This document shows positions 54,272-64,000 of a stretch of 64,000 nt of DNA, in pieces; the stretch's first letter is position 1; each line of letters begins with the position of its first letter. The translations under genes were made by a program, and so were the position numbers. The DNA comes from Ascaphus truei (Eukaryota > Chordata > Amphibia > Anura > Ascaphidae), in contig CM071568.1 in the NCBI GenBank assembly GCA_036426205.1, positions 219,463,216 through 219,527,215 on the forward strand, written 5' to 3'. A model generated the notes under the pieces. The model was not told the DNA's origin. It did not search any database and saw nothing but the letters and a program-made list of their open reading frames with translations.

Positions 54272-56399
54272 CGCTGAGAGAGCCTATGAGAGCAGATCTA
54301 TATAGAGAGGAGACGGATAAATACATAGAAGCTGCTCTCCCGCCTAGAGTGACCATTTATAATCTCCTCCCCGAAGATATTATGATCGATAGTATCGATC
54401 ACCGTCTCTAGCCCACTCATCTCACCTCGCAGATCTCTCCCCCCCCGCTGTCTCTTCTCTCTACCCTCTCTACTTTCCACTCGCGTCCCCATCCTACCAC
54501 TATCTCTCCCTGTGCATAGCATCATGACACACCTGAGACGACCGACATAGCTTTGAACTAATGCTATTTATATAATTTAAGTAACTTTGCATATTGAAAG
54601 CAGGTTGTATTTCCCAGGTATCCGGTTTTTCACATTTACTTTCTTCAACCTCTCGTTCCTCCAAATTCCTATTCAGTGTTGATTGAGTTACTTTTAAAGA
54701 AATCTGATTGAAAACGACTTATGTTGAGAATGTATGCAACTATGGACAACTTTTGATTTTTTATTGGACGAAAACGGGCAATTTGGTATGGTAAGGTATA
54801 TATGGTCAGATGAGAAGTGAAAGTTGTTTAAGAATATTATTTGGTGTTGGCTTAGTGGAACTAACAACTGAACTGCAAGCTTCCATTATATGATACAGTT
54901 GTTAACGTACCTACAGTATAGACAGCCCTGGTGAAAAAAGCCAAGTGAAAACAATATTGAAGCTTGATATAGTTCTCAAATGTATGACAGAGATTCACAT
55001 CCTGCTGCATATGTCCCATTCTCCATCATACTGTATATATAGCAAACCCAGGGATGACTTGGAATTTTCTAAGGAGGCGCACGGTTGCTGAGCCCCCGCG
55101 CTTTCCCCCCCAGGCAGTAATTAAATGCTGGGGGGCCGCGAGGCCTCTGCAACTTCACTTACCACCTGCTCTCACCGGCTTTTCTCTGACGCGTCGCATG
55201 ACAACGTGGCGTCAAATGACGCCGCGGGTGCAAATGGCAATACGTCACATGACGTCGTGATGTCATTGAGGAGTGGAGCCCGAGAGCAAAAGGCTAGGCA
55301 AGGGGGGAGCGGAGACAGGTGGGGGATCTTCCATTAGATTTTCGTTATGGGGAACCCTTGGAGACTACTCACAAACCTCCTGTTGGGAAATCACTGCTAT
55401 AACATTGCTACAGTATAATCTTTGGTCACCAATTCAAAGCTTTGCTCTCTTCCTATTGAACTATTGTACCGATACAGCCCCTGTAAGAAATAGTGGCTAC
55501 ATACTTTCTCCTACTGGATTAAGTCCTGTTAAGGGCAGGGCGCCGTAGTAATCATGGGTTGTCCATCCCTTCAAGCCCTGACCTGAGTGATAGAGGTTAG
55601 CTCCGACTCTGTGGCAGGCCTGAGCAGAGGGAGAGGTCCCGCTGACATCATAATGCAGGGCTGTACTCTAATTTAGTAGGCTGTTCCTGTGAGTGACAGT
55701 CTGTCTATCCTGGAGCCTGAGAGAGAAAGGAGAGGATGGCTGTTATGTCCTGTGAGAGGAGGAGTGTGGTTGAGGAGTTCTAGCCTAGAGTATATGTCCG
55801 GAGACAGGAGGAGACCCTCAGCCAGACTAGTAGAGCGGATAGCACATATTGTGTGAACCAATGCCCCCTCACCCTGCTTGAGCGGGTGAGGGGGGGGAGA
55901 GATCTGCCTCATCCATAGGGCCTACCTTGGGTGGAGGCAGGGGTATTGCAGCCCCAACCAGGCCGTCTGCAGGGGGTACTTCTGGGATAAAGGAGAGGAA
56001 CCACCTTTAACCTGTGAGTGCAGTTGTGCCATATGAACTCGCTGGGTTTGCTGCTGTTGTGTGCTGCCACTGCTAAGCTGTAAGGACAATAAAGAGCTGC
56101 TGCTATTTACATAAAACTGTGTGTGTGAGAGCTGGATCATTCGCCCTGGGACCAGGGTTTTCTCTGTAAGGGTCCTATCCCACATCCTTGGGATTATGGA
56201 GATGGAGGCGCTGATCCGTTGCTAATGAAGATGAAGGCAAATACCCCAGAAGCCTGGTCCTGTTGTCCCCAATACCAACGCGGGAGACTCAGGCCCTCCT
56301 GTTACAAGCAGGTACGCACCACCCAGATACACGTAGCCAGCCCTCACTACACCCTAGAGGGACAATCTGTGTCCGGGGGTGGGGGGAACATGGGCTACA
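53936..56399 (+). repeat. 2.45-kb direct repeat, copy A
   Basis: Matches 57353-59787 throughout. It starts in the CCCAGCATGTA array and contains a (GA)n tract, GACGCCGCGGGT/CACATGACGTCGTGATGTCA, an AATAAAG polyadenylation-like site (about 56089) and ends at GGGCTACA. The stretch 55482-56399 has TGTA...TACA termini and is followed by TTTGGAGGCGAGC, a possible primer-binding site, so it could be an LTR. However, the repeat continues 1.5 kb upstream of that point. Small frames within it are not conserved between copies. Confidence 0.85.
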
Positions 56400-57352
56400 T
56401 TTGGAGGCGAGCTGCTGAGATCCAGAACAGGACAGGCTTTCAGCAAGGCAGAGCGGGAAGAGTGAAGTGCACCTTCCGTGCAAGTACTGGAGAGAGTAGG
56501 GCATGTAATACCAGGGGCTCTCAGGGGAGCGTGGATTCCCACACTGTACGCCCTGGGTGCCCTAAGAGGGTGTTGTAAGATGGGTGTATGGCTAATGCTG
56601 TTCTAGTCCCTTGAGGCAGATAGGGTGAGGCAACTGGGTGGGGTTAGCCTGTTAACTTGTCCAGGGACCATGGCCCAGGGCCCGCACTATGAGTGGCCAA
56701 AAGAAGGAGACGCCCGTACTTAGGGAGATGCCAGTACACTAGCCAGCACCCACATAAAACACACCACAGAGTACTTGTAGGAACCGTCAGCGGGTGCGGT
56801 TCACAGAGAAGGAGTTCTGCCTAGCCTGGGGCATGCCACATCATACTAGTGGGCACCAGTCAGATAGCATGCAGAGAGCATCAGAGAGTGTCAGTGAGTA
56901 CAGTCAATGTCTAGGAACCTGTTACACCGTAGACACTGAGAATAGTGAAGATATACATTTGGTGGGCTCATCAAAGATGGCGGCCGTCACTACATGTGCT
57001 CCGCGGAGCAAGAAAGAGTCCAAAATGGAGACAGCAAAGAAACGCCATCCACGGCCCAGCAGTTAGCAGCCGAGCTAAAATGGCGACTCCCGCCAATCCT
57101 GGAGCGCGCCCATGAATCGTGCAAAGAGACTGTTAGAGAAATGTAGAGGGAGATGTGCAGGGGTTTGGCGCCAAACCCAGATCCCCTAGAAAAGGAGCGG
57201 AGCGGTGCGAAAGCCGAAAGCCCACCCACCTGTGCTGTGACTGGCCAACAGACAAGGCCATGTCACACTGAAAGAAGGAGTGCCCCTCCTCTTGTTTTCA
57301 CCAGAGGGAGGGGGCACAAGAAGAGCCAATCAGGAGCTTCCTCCCCAGCGAC
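56400..57352. other. Unique spacer between the 2.45-kb repeats
   Basis: Moderately G+C rich and partly CpG containing, with AAGATGGCGGCCG at about 56973. Frames at 56219-56578, 56794-57066 and 57153-57476 show no family motifs. It may be residual internal sequence of an LTR element. Confidence 0.35.
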
Positions 57353-57666
57353 AGCATGTACCCAGCATGTACCCAGCATGTACCCAGCATGTACCCAGCA
57401 TGTACCCAGCATGTACCTGGGTCATGTTGGTGATTGCCCCAGATTTGTTTTAGAATACTCCTCGGCACTACAGTAACTGAAGATTGTGAAACTGTCAAAA
57501 AAGCAGTTGCAACATCTAATGTTTTTCTCCCAAATTCGATTCCTGACTAAATGTTTCACAAACTTTAAGGGGCTAGAAATTTCTCAGAAATCATACATTT
57601 CTACTTTCAATTAGCTGTTTTGCCAACAGAACGCAGCTCAGCCACCTGAAAAGGGGCTTTTGTTGG

Positions 57667-57730
<64 letters not shown>

Positions 57731-59787
57731 GAGAGAGATAGATAGAGAGAGAGAGAGAACGAGAGAGAACGAGAGAGAACGAGAGAGAACGAGAGAGAAC
57801 GAGAGAGAGGACGAGAGAGAGAACAAGACAGAACGAGAGAGAGAACATGTGAAGAGACATCCATGAACACACCTGAGACAGACCAGACATAGCTTTGAAA
57901 TATGCTAATTTATATAATTTAAGTAAACTTTGCATATTGAAAGCAGGTTATTTCCCAGGTATCTCAGGTATGTTCACAGGTATCTTTCTCTCACACTCTC
58001 TCTTCCTTCCAAAATTCCTATTTCATGGTGTGGATGGGAGTTAGCATTTTAAAGAAATCTGAATTGAAAACTGACTTAATGGTTGGAGAATTGTATGCAA
58101 ACTATGACAACTTTTTGATTTTTATTGTGACAGAAAAAGGGCACATTTGGTATGGTAACGGTATATATGGTCAGGATGAGAAAGTGAAAGTTGTTTAAGA
58201 ATATTATTTGGTGTTGGCTTAGTGGAACTAACAAACTGAACTGCAGCTTCCATTATATGATACAGTTGTACTGTACCTACAGTATAAGAAAAGCCTGGTG
58301 AAAAAAAGCCAAGTGAAAACAATTTGAAGCTTGATATAGTTCTCAAATGTATGACAGAGATTCACATCCTGCTGCATATGTCCCATTCTCCATCATACTG
58401 TAGTATATAGCAAACCCCAGGGATGACTTGGAATTTTCTAAGGGAGGCGCACGGTTGCAGAGCCCCCGCGCTTTCCCCCCCAGGCATGTAAATTAAATGC
58501 TGGGGGAGGCGCGAGGCCTCTGCAACTTCACTTACCTGCTCTCAGCCGGCTTTTCTCTGACGCGTCGCAATGACAACGTGGCGTCAAATGACGCCGCGGG
58601 GTCAAATGGCAATACGTCACATGACGTCGTGATGTCATATGATGAGTGGAGCCCGAGAGCAGTAAAGGCATAGGCAAGGGGGAGCGGAGACAGGGGGGGG
58701 ATCTTCCATTAGATTTTCGTTATGGGGAACCCCTTGGAGACTACTCACAAACCTCCTGTTGGGAATCACTGCTATAACATTGCTACAGTATAAATTTGTC
58801 ACCAATTCAAAGCTTTGCTCTCTTCCATATTGACTATTGTACCTGTAGCCCCTGTAAGAAATAGTGGACTACATATCTTTCTCCTACTGGAGTAAGTCCT
58901 GTTAAGGGCAGGCGCCAGTAGTAATCATGGGTTTTCACCCTTCAAGCCCTGACCTGAGTGATAGAGGTAGGCTCCTGACTCTGTGGCAGGCCTGAGACAG
59001 AGGGGAGGTCCTGCTGACATCATAAGGGGCAGGGCTGTACTCTATTTAGTAGGCTGTTCCTGTGAGTGACAGTCTGTCTATCCTGGGAGCTGAGAGAGAA
59101 AGGAGGATGGCTGTTATGTCCTGTGAGAGGAGGAGTGTGGTGAGGAGTTCTAGCCTAGGAGTATGATCCAGGAGACAGGAGGAGACCCTCAGCCAGACTG
59201 AGTAGAGCGGATAGCACTATATTGTGTGAACCAATGCCCCTCACCCTGCTGAGCGGGTGAGGGGGGGGAGAGATCTGGCCTCATCCATAGGGCCTACCTT
59301 GGGTGGAGGCAGGGGTATTGCAGCCCCAACCAGGCCGTCCTGCAGGGGTACATTCCTGGAGGAAAGGAGAGGAACAAGCCTGTACACCTGTGGAGTGCAT
59401 TGTGCATATGAACTGCTGTGTATTGCTGCTGTTGTGTGCTGCCACTGCTAAGCTGTAAGGACAATAAAGAGCTGCTGCTATTTTACATAAAGACTGTGTG
59501 TGTGTGAGAGCTGGATCATTCGCCCTGGGACCAGGGTTTTCTCTGTAAGGGTCCTATCCCACATCCTTGGGACTTATGGAGATGGAGGCGCTGCACCGTT
59601 GCTAAAGAAGATGAAGGCAAATACGCCAGAAGCCTGGTACTGTTGTCCCCAATACCAACGCGGGAGACTCAGGCCCTCCTGTTACAAGCAGGTACGCACC
59701 ACCCAGATACACGTAGCCAGCCCTCACTACACCCTAGAGGGACAATCTGTGTCCGGGGGCGGGGGGAAGGGGGGGACATGGGCTACA
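57353..59787 (+). repeat. 2.45-kb direct repeat, copy B
   Basis: Second copy of 53936-56399. The two differ largely by single-base insertions and deletions spread along the length, with a longer (GA)n tract here. Similarity ends at GGGCTACAT (59788), after which unrelated sequence begins. Confidence 0.85.
57667..57845. repeat. (GA)n with GAGAGAGAAC units
   Basis: AGAGAG repeats grade into about five 10-bp GAGAGAGAAC units. Copy A has only about 40 bp at the equivalent site (54236-54275). Frames through it are repeat-derived. Confidence 0.95.
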
Positions 59788-59907
59788 TACCATTAAACTA
59801 ACTGGCCCACATTCTCCCAACTTTCTTTTTTGCAGTGTATTCAAAATTATACTTCTAAATCATCTTGCTTTTTCCTACTCAATAGTCTTTTCTTCCTTTC
59901 TTCAATG

Positions 59908-59911
<4 letters not shown>

Positions 59912-59964
<53 letters not shown>

Positions 59965-59965
59965 G

Positions 59966-60041
<76 letters not shown>

Positions 60042-60100
60042 TCTCTCTCTCTTTTTCTCTCTCTCTTTTTCTCTTTCTTTCTTTTTCTCTTTCTCTTATA
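59912..60100. repeat. (TC)n microsatellite, ~190 bp
   Basis: CTCTCT repeats with TTTCT and GTCTGT interruptions. The Ser/Leu and Arg/Glu frames on the two strands are artefacts of the repeat. Confidence 0.95.
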
Positions 60101-60702
60101 TATAAGAAGTATTTTCCAGAAAAATTGTTGGATTTTTAAAATAGTGACCTGAAATTTCACCAATACCATTACAATCAAAACATGTAATGAATCACTATTA
60201 AAGTTTTACAAACTTTAGGCTGCTTATCCAAACTTCATATCACTTACGGTTCAGTTGTGTTACATCCCACGCTTCTTTTTAGAGCGTTGTATTCCTCTAC
60301 ACCCCTTCAAGTTCAGCTGTAACTTCCTGTATACGTCATCCTGCCTTTTGCACGGTGCCCACTCAGTGACTTTATGTCTCAAGTCACTTTTGTGATATAG
60401 TTTCCCCTACATATGGAATTCCCTACTGTTTAGTTTTCACTATACTCCTATAGCAAGGAAGCATTTTAATTGCACAGAATTACTAATCAATAAACCACGC
60501 TCTAACAGCAAATTAGCTCACCCCCTGCATCTTGCACTCAGATCTCTAATTCTCTTGCATGGATTCCTGCAGTCTGTGTGTGTTTCACACCATACAGTAC
60601 CATGAGCAGTACATAGCAAATTATTTAGAGCCAGGATTCTACTGTTTCAATGTCCTCATGGTTTTTTTGTTGTAGGGGATTTATTCATTAAAGTGTGAAA
60701 AT
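60101..60702. other. No gene recognised
   Basis: A+T-rich sequence between the microsatellite and the 3' end of the LINE. Ends in an (ATTT)n tract that is the LINE tail read on +. Confidence 0.35.
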
Positions 60703-63305
60703 GTATTTATTTATTTATAAAATATTTTACCAGGAAGTAATACATTGAGGGTTACCTCTCGTTTTCAAGTATGTCCTGGGCACAGAGTAAAACAAATAGT
60801 ACATGGTTACAAGTACAGTTACATAAATGAACAGGGTATACATTATATTCAAGACATTGCGTTCACAGTTAAAGAAAATATATATTATGAGCGTATGAAA
60901 CAGTTACAGACCAGGTTAAAATGTGAGACAGCCTTAGATTTGAAAGAACTTAAACTGGTGGTGGATGTGAGAGTCTCTGGTAGGTTGTTCCAGTTTTGGG
61001 GTGCACTGAAGGAGAAGGAGGAACGTCCGGATACTTTGTTGAGCCTTGGGACCATAAATAGTCTTTTGGAGTCTGATCTCAGGTGATAAGTGCTGCAAGT
61101 GGTAGGGGTGAGGAGCTTGTTCAGGTAGCTGGGTAGCTTGCCCATGAAGAATTTAAAGGCAAGACAGGAAAGGTGAACTTTGCGCCTAGACTCTAGTGTT
61201 GACCAATCTAGTACTTTGAGCATTTTGCAGTGATGTGTGTTGTAGTTGCATTGGAGAACAAAACGACAAATTGAATTGTAGAGGGTGTCAAGTTTGCTAA
61301 GGTGGGTTTGAGGAGCCGAGCCATATACTATGTCTCCATAGTCAATAATTGGCATTAGCATCTGCTGTGCGATACGCTTTCTGACCAGGAGATATGGGGA
61401 GGATTTGTTCCTGTAAAGTACCCCTAGTTTGGCATAGGTCAGGTTGTCAGGGTATCAATGTGCATCCCGAATGTTAAGTGGGAGTCAAACCATAAGCCCA
61501 GGTATTTAAAACTAGTGACAGGTGTTAGGGTGGTGTTAGCGTTGGTTCTAATCAGGAGCTCAGTCACTGGAAGCGTTACAAATTTAGTCTTGGTCCCAAA
61601 TACCATTGTTACAGTCTTGTCAGTGTTTAAAAACAGTTTGTTTTCGGAAATCCAGTTTTCGAGTCTCAAAAAGTCAGACTGAAGTATGTGTTGAAGGTCA
61701 GAGAGGCTATGACTGTGTGCTTATAGGATTGTGTCATCTGCATACATGTGTATTGAGGCTTCCTTACAAGTTGTGGGAAAATCATTGATGAACACTGAGA
61801 AGAGTAAGGGCCCCAGAACAGAGCCTTGCGGGACACCACAGGTGATATCCAGGGGGTTGGAGTTAGAGCCTGAGATGGACACATGTTGGGATCTTCCTGA
61901 TAGGTAGGACTGAAACTAGTTTAAAGCATGTTTCCCTATTCCAGAGCTCTGGAGTTTGTTAAGCAGGATAGCATGATCGACTGTGTCAAAAGCCTTTGCA
62001 AAATCTAGGAATACTGCACCAGTGAGTTGTCCCCGTTCCATTCCATACTGGATTTCATTGCAAACTTTTAGCAGGGTAGTTACGGTGGAGTGTTTGGGCC
62101 GAAATCCAGATTGGAATTGGCTAGGGAAATTTGTCTTGGTGTAGAAATCGCTTAATTGGGAGTGGACACATTTTCCATGACTTTGGATAGAATTGGGAGA
62201 AGTGAGATTGGCCTGTAGTTTGAGACAGTGTTTTTGTCCCCACTTTTGAAGATTGGGACAACTCTGGCAGTTTTTCAGGTCTTAGGGATATGGCCTGCAG
62301 ACAGGATAGAGTTGACTATGGACGCAATTGGTTTGGCAATGGCTGGGGCACCAAGTCGTAGGAACCTAGATTGTAGTAAGTCGGGTCCACATTGGCTGCT
62401 TAGTTTTAGTTTGAGGAGCGCTTGTATAATCTCCTCTTCAGATACTGGGCCAAATTGAAAATTGTGGGCAGTGTTGGGACGGGGTGGGACTGTAGGGATA
62501 CTCCCAGGATGAGATTCATGTTTGGGGTTTGTGCTGCGTTTCGCTAATAAGTTAGTGGCACACCCCACAAAGTAATCATTGAATGCATTTGCGATGTCAG
62601 TGGGGTTTGTCAGAGTAATATCCCCCTTAGTGATATTACTTGGTTGTTGATGGTTAGGAGGCTGGAAAATATTGTTGATAACCTTCCAGAAGTTAGCTGG
62701 GTTTGATGTATTCTGGTGGAGATTGTCAGAGTAATATTGTGCTTTTGCATGCCTTGTTTGCCTTGTGCACATGTTCCGCATGCATCTGTAGTGATTGAGA
62801 TCCTTGGTAGTGCCAGTTACTTTGTAGCTTTTCCACAAGGCTTCCCTGAACTGGTAGAGTGCTATAAGGTCAGGTGTAACCCATGGAAGGTGGGCCCCCC
62901 GTACCCTTATTTTGCGTAGTGGAGCATGGGTATCGCAGAGTTTTAAGAACTCGGATTGGAAATAGTCGAGCGCAGAATCAGGGTCGGGAATTAAATCGAT
63001 TCTGTGCCATGGGCAGTTGGTAAGGTCATCCAGGAGAACTTTAGGGCTTGAATGGGGCGGTTTAATTTTCCTTACACAGTACACTATTGCATGGTCACTG
63101 AAAATATCAGGAAGGATGCCAGAGGATTGGATTCTGCTGGGGTTTGAGGAGTGAATCCAGTCTAGCAAGGAATGGTTATGCGATTTCAGGTTTATCCGTG
63201 TGGGTTGGGAAATGAGTTGCGATAGGTTAAGTGACTTGAGTTGTATCTGGATTTTGTGGTTTTTAGGGTCAAGCCAATTGAAGTTGAAATCCCCTAGAAC
63301 TAGCA
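60703..63305 (-). mobile_element. CR1/L2/Rex1-group LINE, endonuclease and reverse transcriptase remnants
   Basis: Read on the minus strand from 63305: second half of an APE-type endonuclease (LVLGDFNFNWLD, FSDHAIVYCVRK), a linker (HLPWVTPDL, YRCMRNMCTRQTRHAKA), reverse transcriptase N-terminus (NAFNDYF, LKLSSQCGPDLL), AGHIPKT, then TGA at 62275 where the frame continues KTARVVPIFKSG and NYRPISLLP. Further on are [14 protein letters not shown] and MYADDTIL, then frameshifts, KYLGLWFDSHLTF, IDYGDIVYGSA and the C-terminal domain ending at 60885. The 3' UTR ends in a (TAAA)n tail. The first half of the endonuclease is missing, and the junction at 63305/63306 is the edge of a duplication. Inactive. 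Confidence 0.88.
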
Positions 63306-64000
63306 AAATTTAGTCTTGGTCCCAAATACCATTGTTACAGTCTTGTCAGTGTTTAAAAACAGTTTGTTTTCGGAAATCCAGTTTTCGAGTCTCAAAAAGT
63401 CAGACTGAAGTATGTGTTGAAGGTCAGAGAGGCTATGACTGTGTGCTTATAGGATTGTGTCATCTGCATACATGTGTATTGAGGCTTCCTTACAAGTTGT
63501 GGGAAAATCATTGATGAACACTGAGAAGAGTAAGGGCCCCAGAACAGAGCCTTGCGGGACACCACAGGTGATATCCAGGGGGTTGGAGTTAGAGCCTGAG
63601 ATGGACACATGTTGGGATCTTCCTGATAGGTAGGACTGAAACTAGTTTAAAGCATGTTTCCCTATTCCAGAGCTCTGGAGTTTGTTAAGCAGGATAGCAT
63701 GATCGACTGTGTCAAAAGCCTTTGCAAAATCTAGGAATACTGCACCAGTGAGTTGTCCCCGTTCCATTCCATACTGGATTTCATTGCAAACTTTTAGCAG
63801 GGTAGTTACGGTGGAGTGTTTGGGCCGAAATCCAGATTGGAATTGGCTAGGGAAATTTGTCTTGGTGTAGAAATCGCTTAATTGGGAGTGGACACATTTT
63901 CCATGACTTTGGATAGAATTGGGAGAAGTGAGATTGGCCTGTAGTTTGAGACAGTGTTTTTGTCCCCACTTTTGAAGATTGGGACAACTCTGGCAGTTTT
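63306..64000 (-). repeat. Exact tandem duplicate of 61580-62274
   Basis: From AAATTTAGTCTTGG onward every line I compared is identical to 61580-62274 at an offset of 1,726 bp, up to the window end. It holds the minus-strand LINE reverse transcriptase region with [11 protein letters not shown] and YADDT. On the minus strand it puts reverse transcriptase sequence directly upstream of the endonuclease remnant, an order no LINE has. Confidence 0.95.

Noticed and set aside
57591..57935. Ser/Leu-rich and Arg/Glu-rich frames at the GA tract, and the similar pair at 59830-60178
   Set aside because: Products of (GA)n and (TC)n repeats.

Overview
This window looks like repeat-dominated vertebrate nuclear DNA, most likely from an anuran amphibian. 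The organism is an inference from the repertoire: L2/CR1-type LINEs with short A-rich tails, PIF/Harbinger and hAT elements, Tigger-like MITEs, Penelope-style motifs carrying GAAACGCGT or GAAACGTT, and long A+T microsatellites. I found no convincing host protein-coding gene, tRNA or rRNA gene. Every long open frame with a recognisable family belongs to a transposable element, and almost all of those are broken.

Layout. 0-6 kb: a 527-bp direct repeat pair, then a decayed PIF/Harbinger transposase on the minus strand whose 517-bp intron can be placed to the base. 6-13.6 kb: dispersed repeats, a hammerhead-like motif beside a long hairpin, a CR1 endonuclease relic, an LTR-like block and a repeat with an octamer plus STAF-type site. 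13.6-20.3 kb: palindrome-rich elements with nested hairpins, a promoter-like module, A+T microsatellites and a TIR-bounded element. 20.5-26 kb: LTR-like sequence, two more hammerhead-like motifs, a minisatellite whose units carry GCGCATGCGC, a CRE-CCAAT-CRE palindrome upstream of a TATA box, and a Tigger-like MITE. 27.4-34.7 kb: three hAT-type elements with 8-bp target duplications, surrounding a 3.5-kb foldback element that contains an L2 copy. 35-43.6 kb: LINE tails, an RTE-like relic, LTR-like sequence and a solo LTR with a 5-bp target duplication. 42.4-47.6 kb: a pair of inverted arms enclosing a nearly intact L2 reverse transcriptase and interrupted by a 997-bp insertion whose empty site is preserved in the opposite arm. 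48-60 kb: a tandem duplication ahead of a fifth hammerhead-like motif, a CR1 relic, a Tigger-like MITE and a 2.45-kb direct repeat. 60.7-64 kb: a minus-strand LINE with an exact 1,726-bp tandem duplication that runs off the window end.

The most interesting signals are: (1) five hammerhead-ribozyme-like motifs of one design; (2) a three-copy family with two hairpins at a fixed spacing of about 140 bp inside a larger palindrome; (3) a recurring CRE/TATA promoter-like module in the same kind of elements, together with a short acid-rich open segment that ends at a consensus splice donor and is preserved between inverted copies; (4) a dispersed repeat with the octamer-STAF arrangement of snRNA distal enhancers. 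All could be known repeat families of this lineage, and database searches would decide that. Two duplications, at 61.6-64 kb and 53.9-59.8 kb, have features that also fit assembly or read-error problems.
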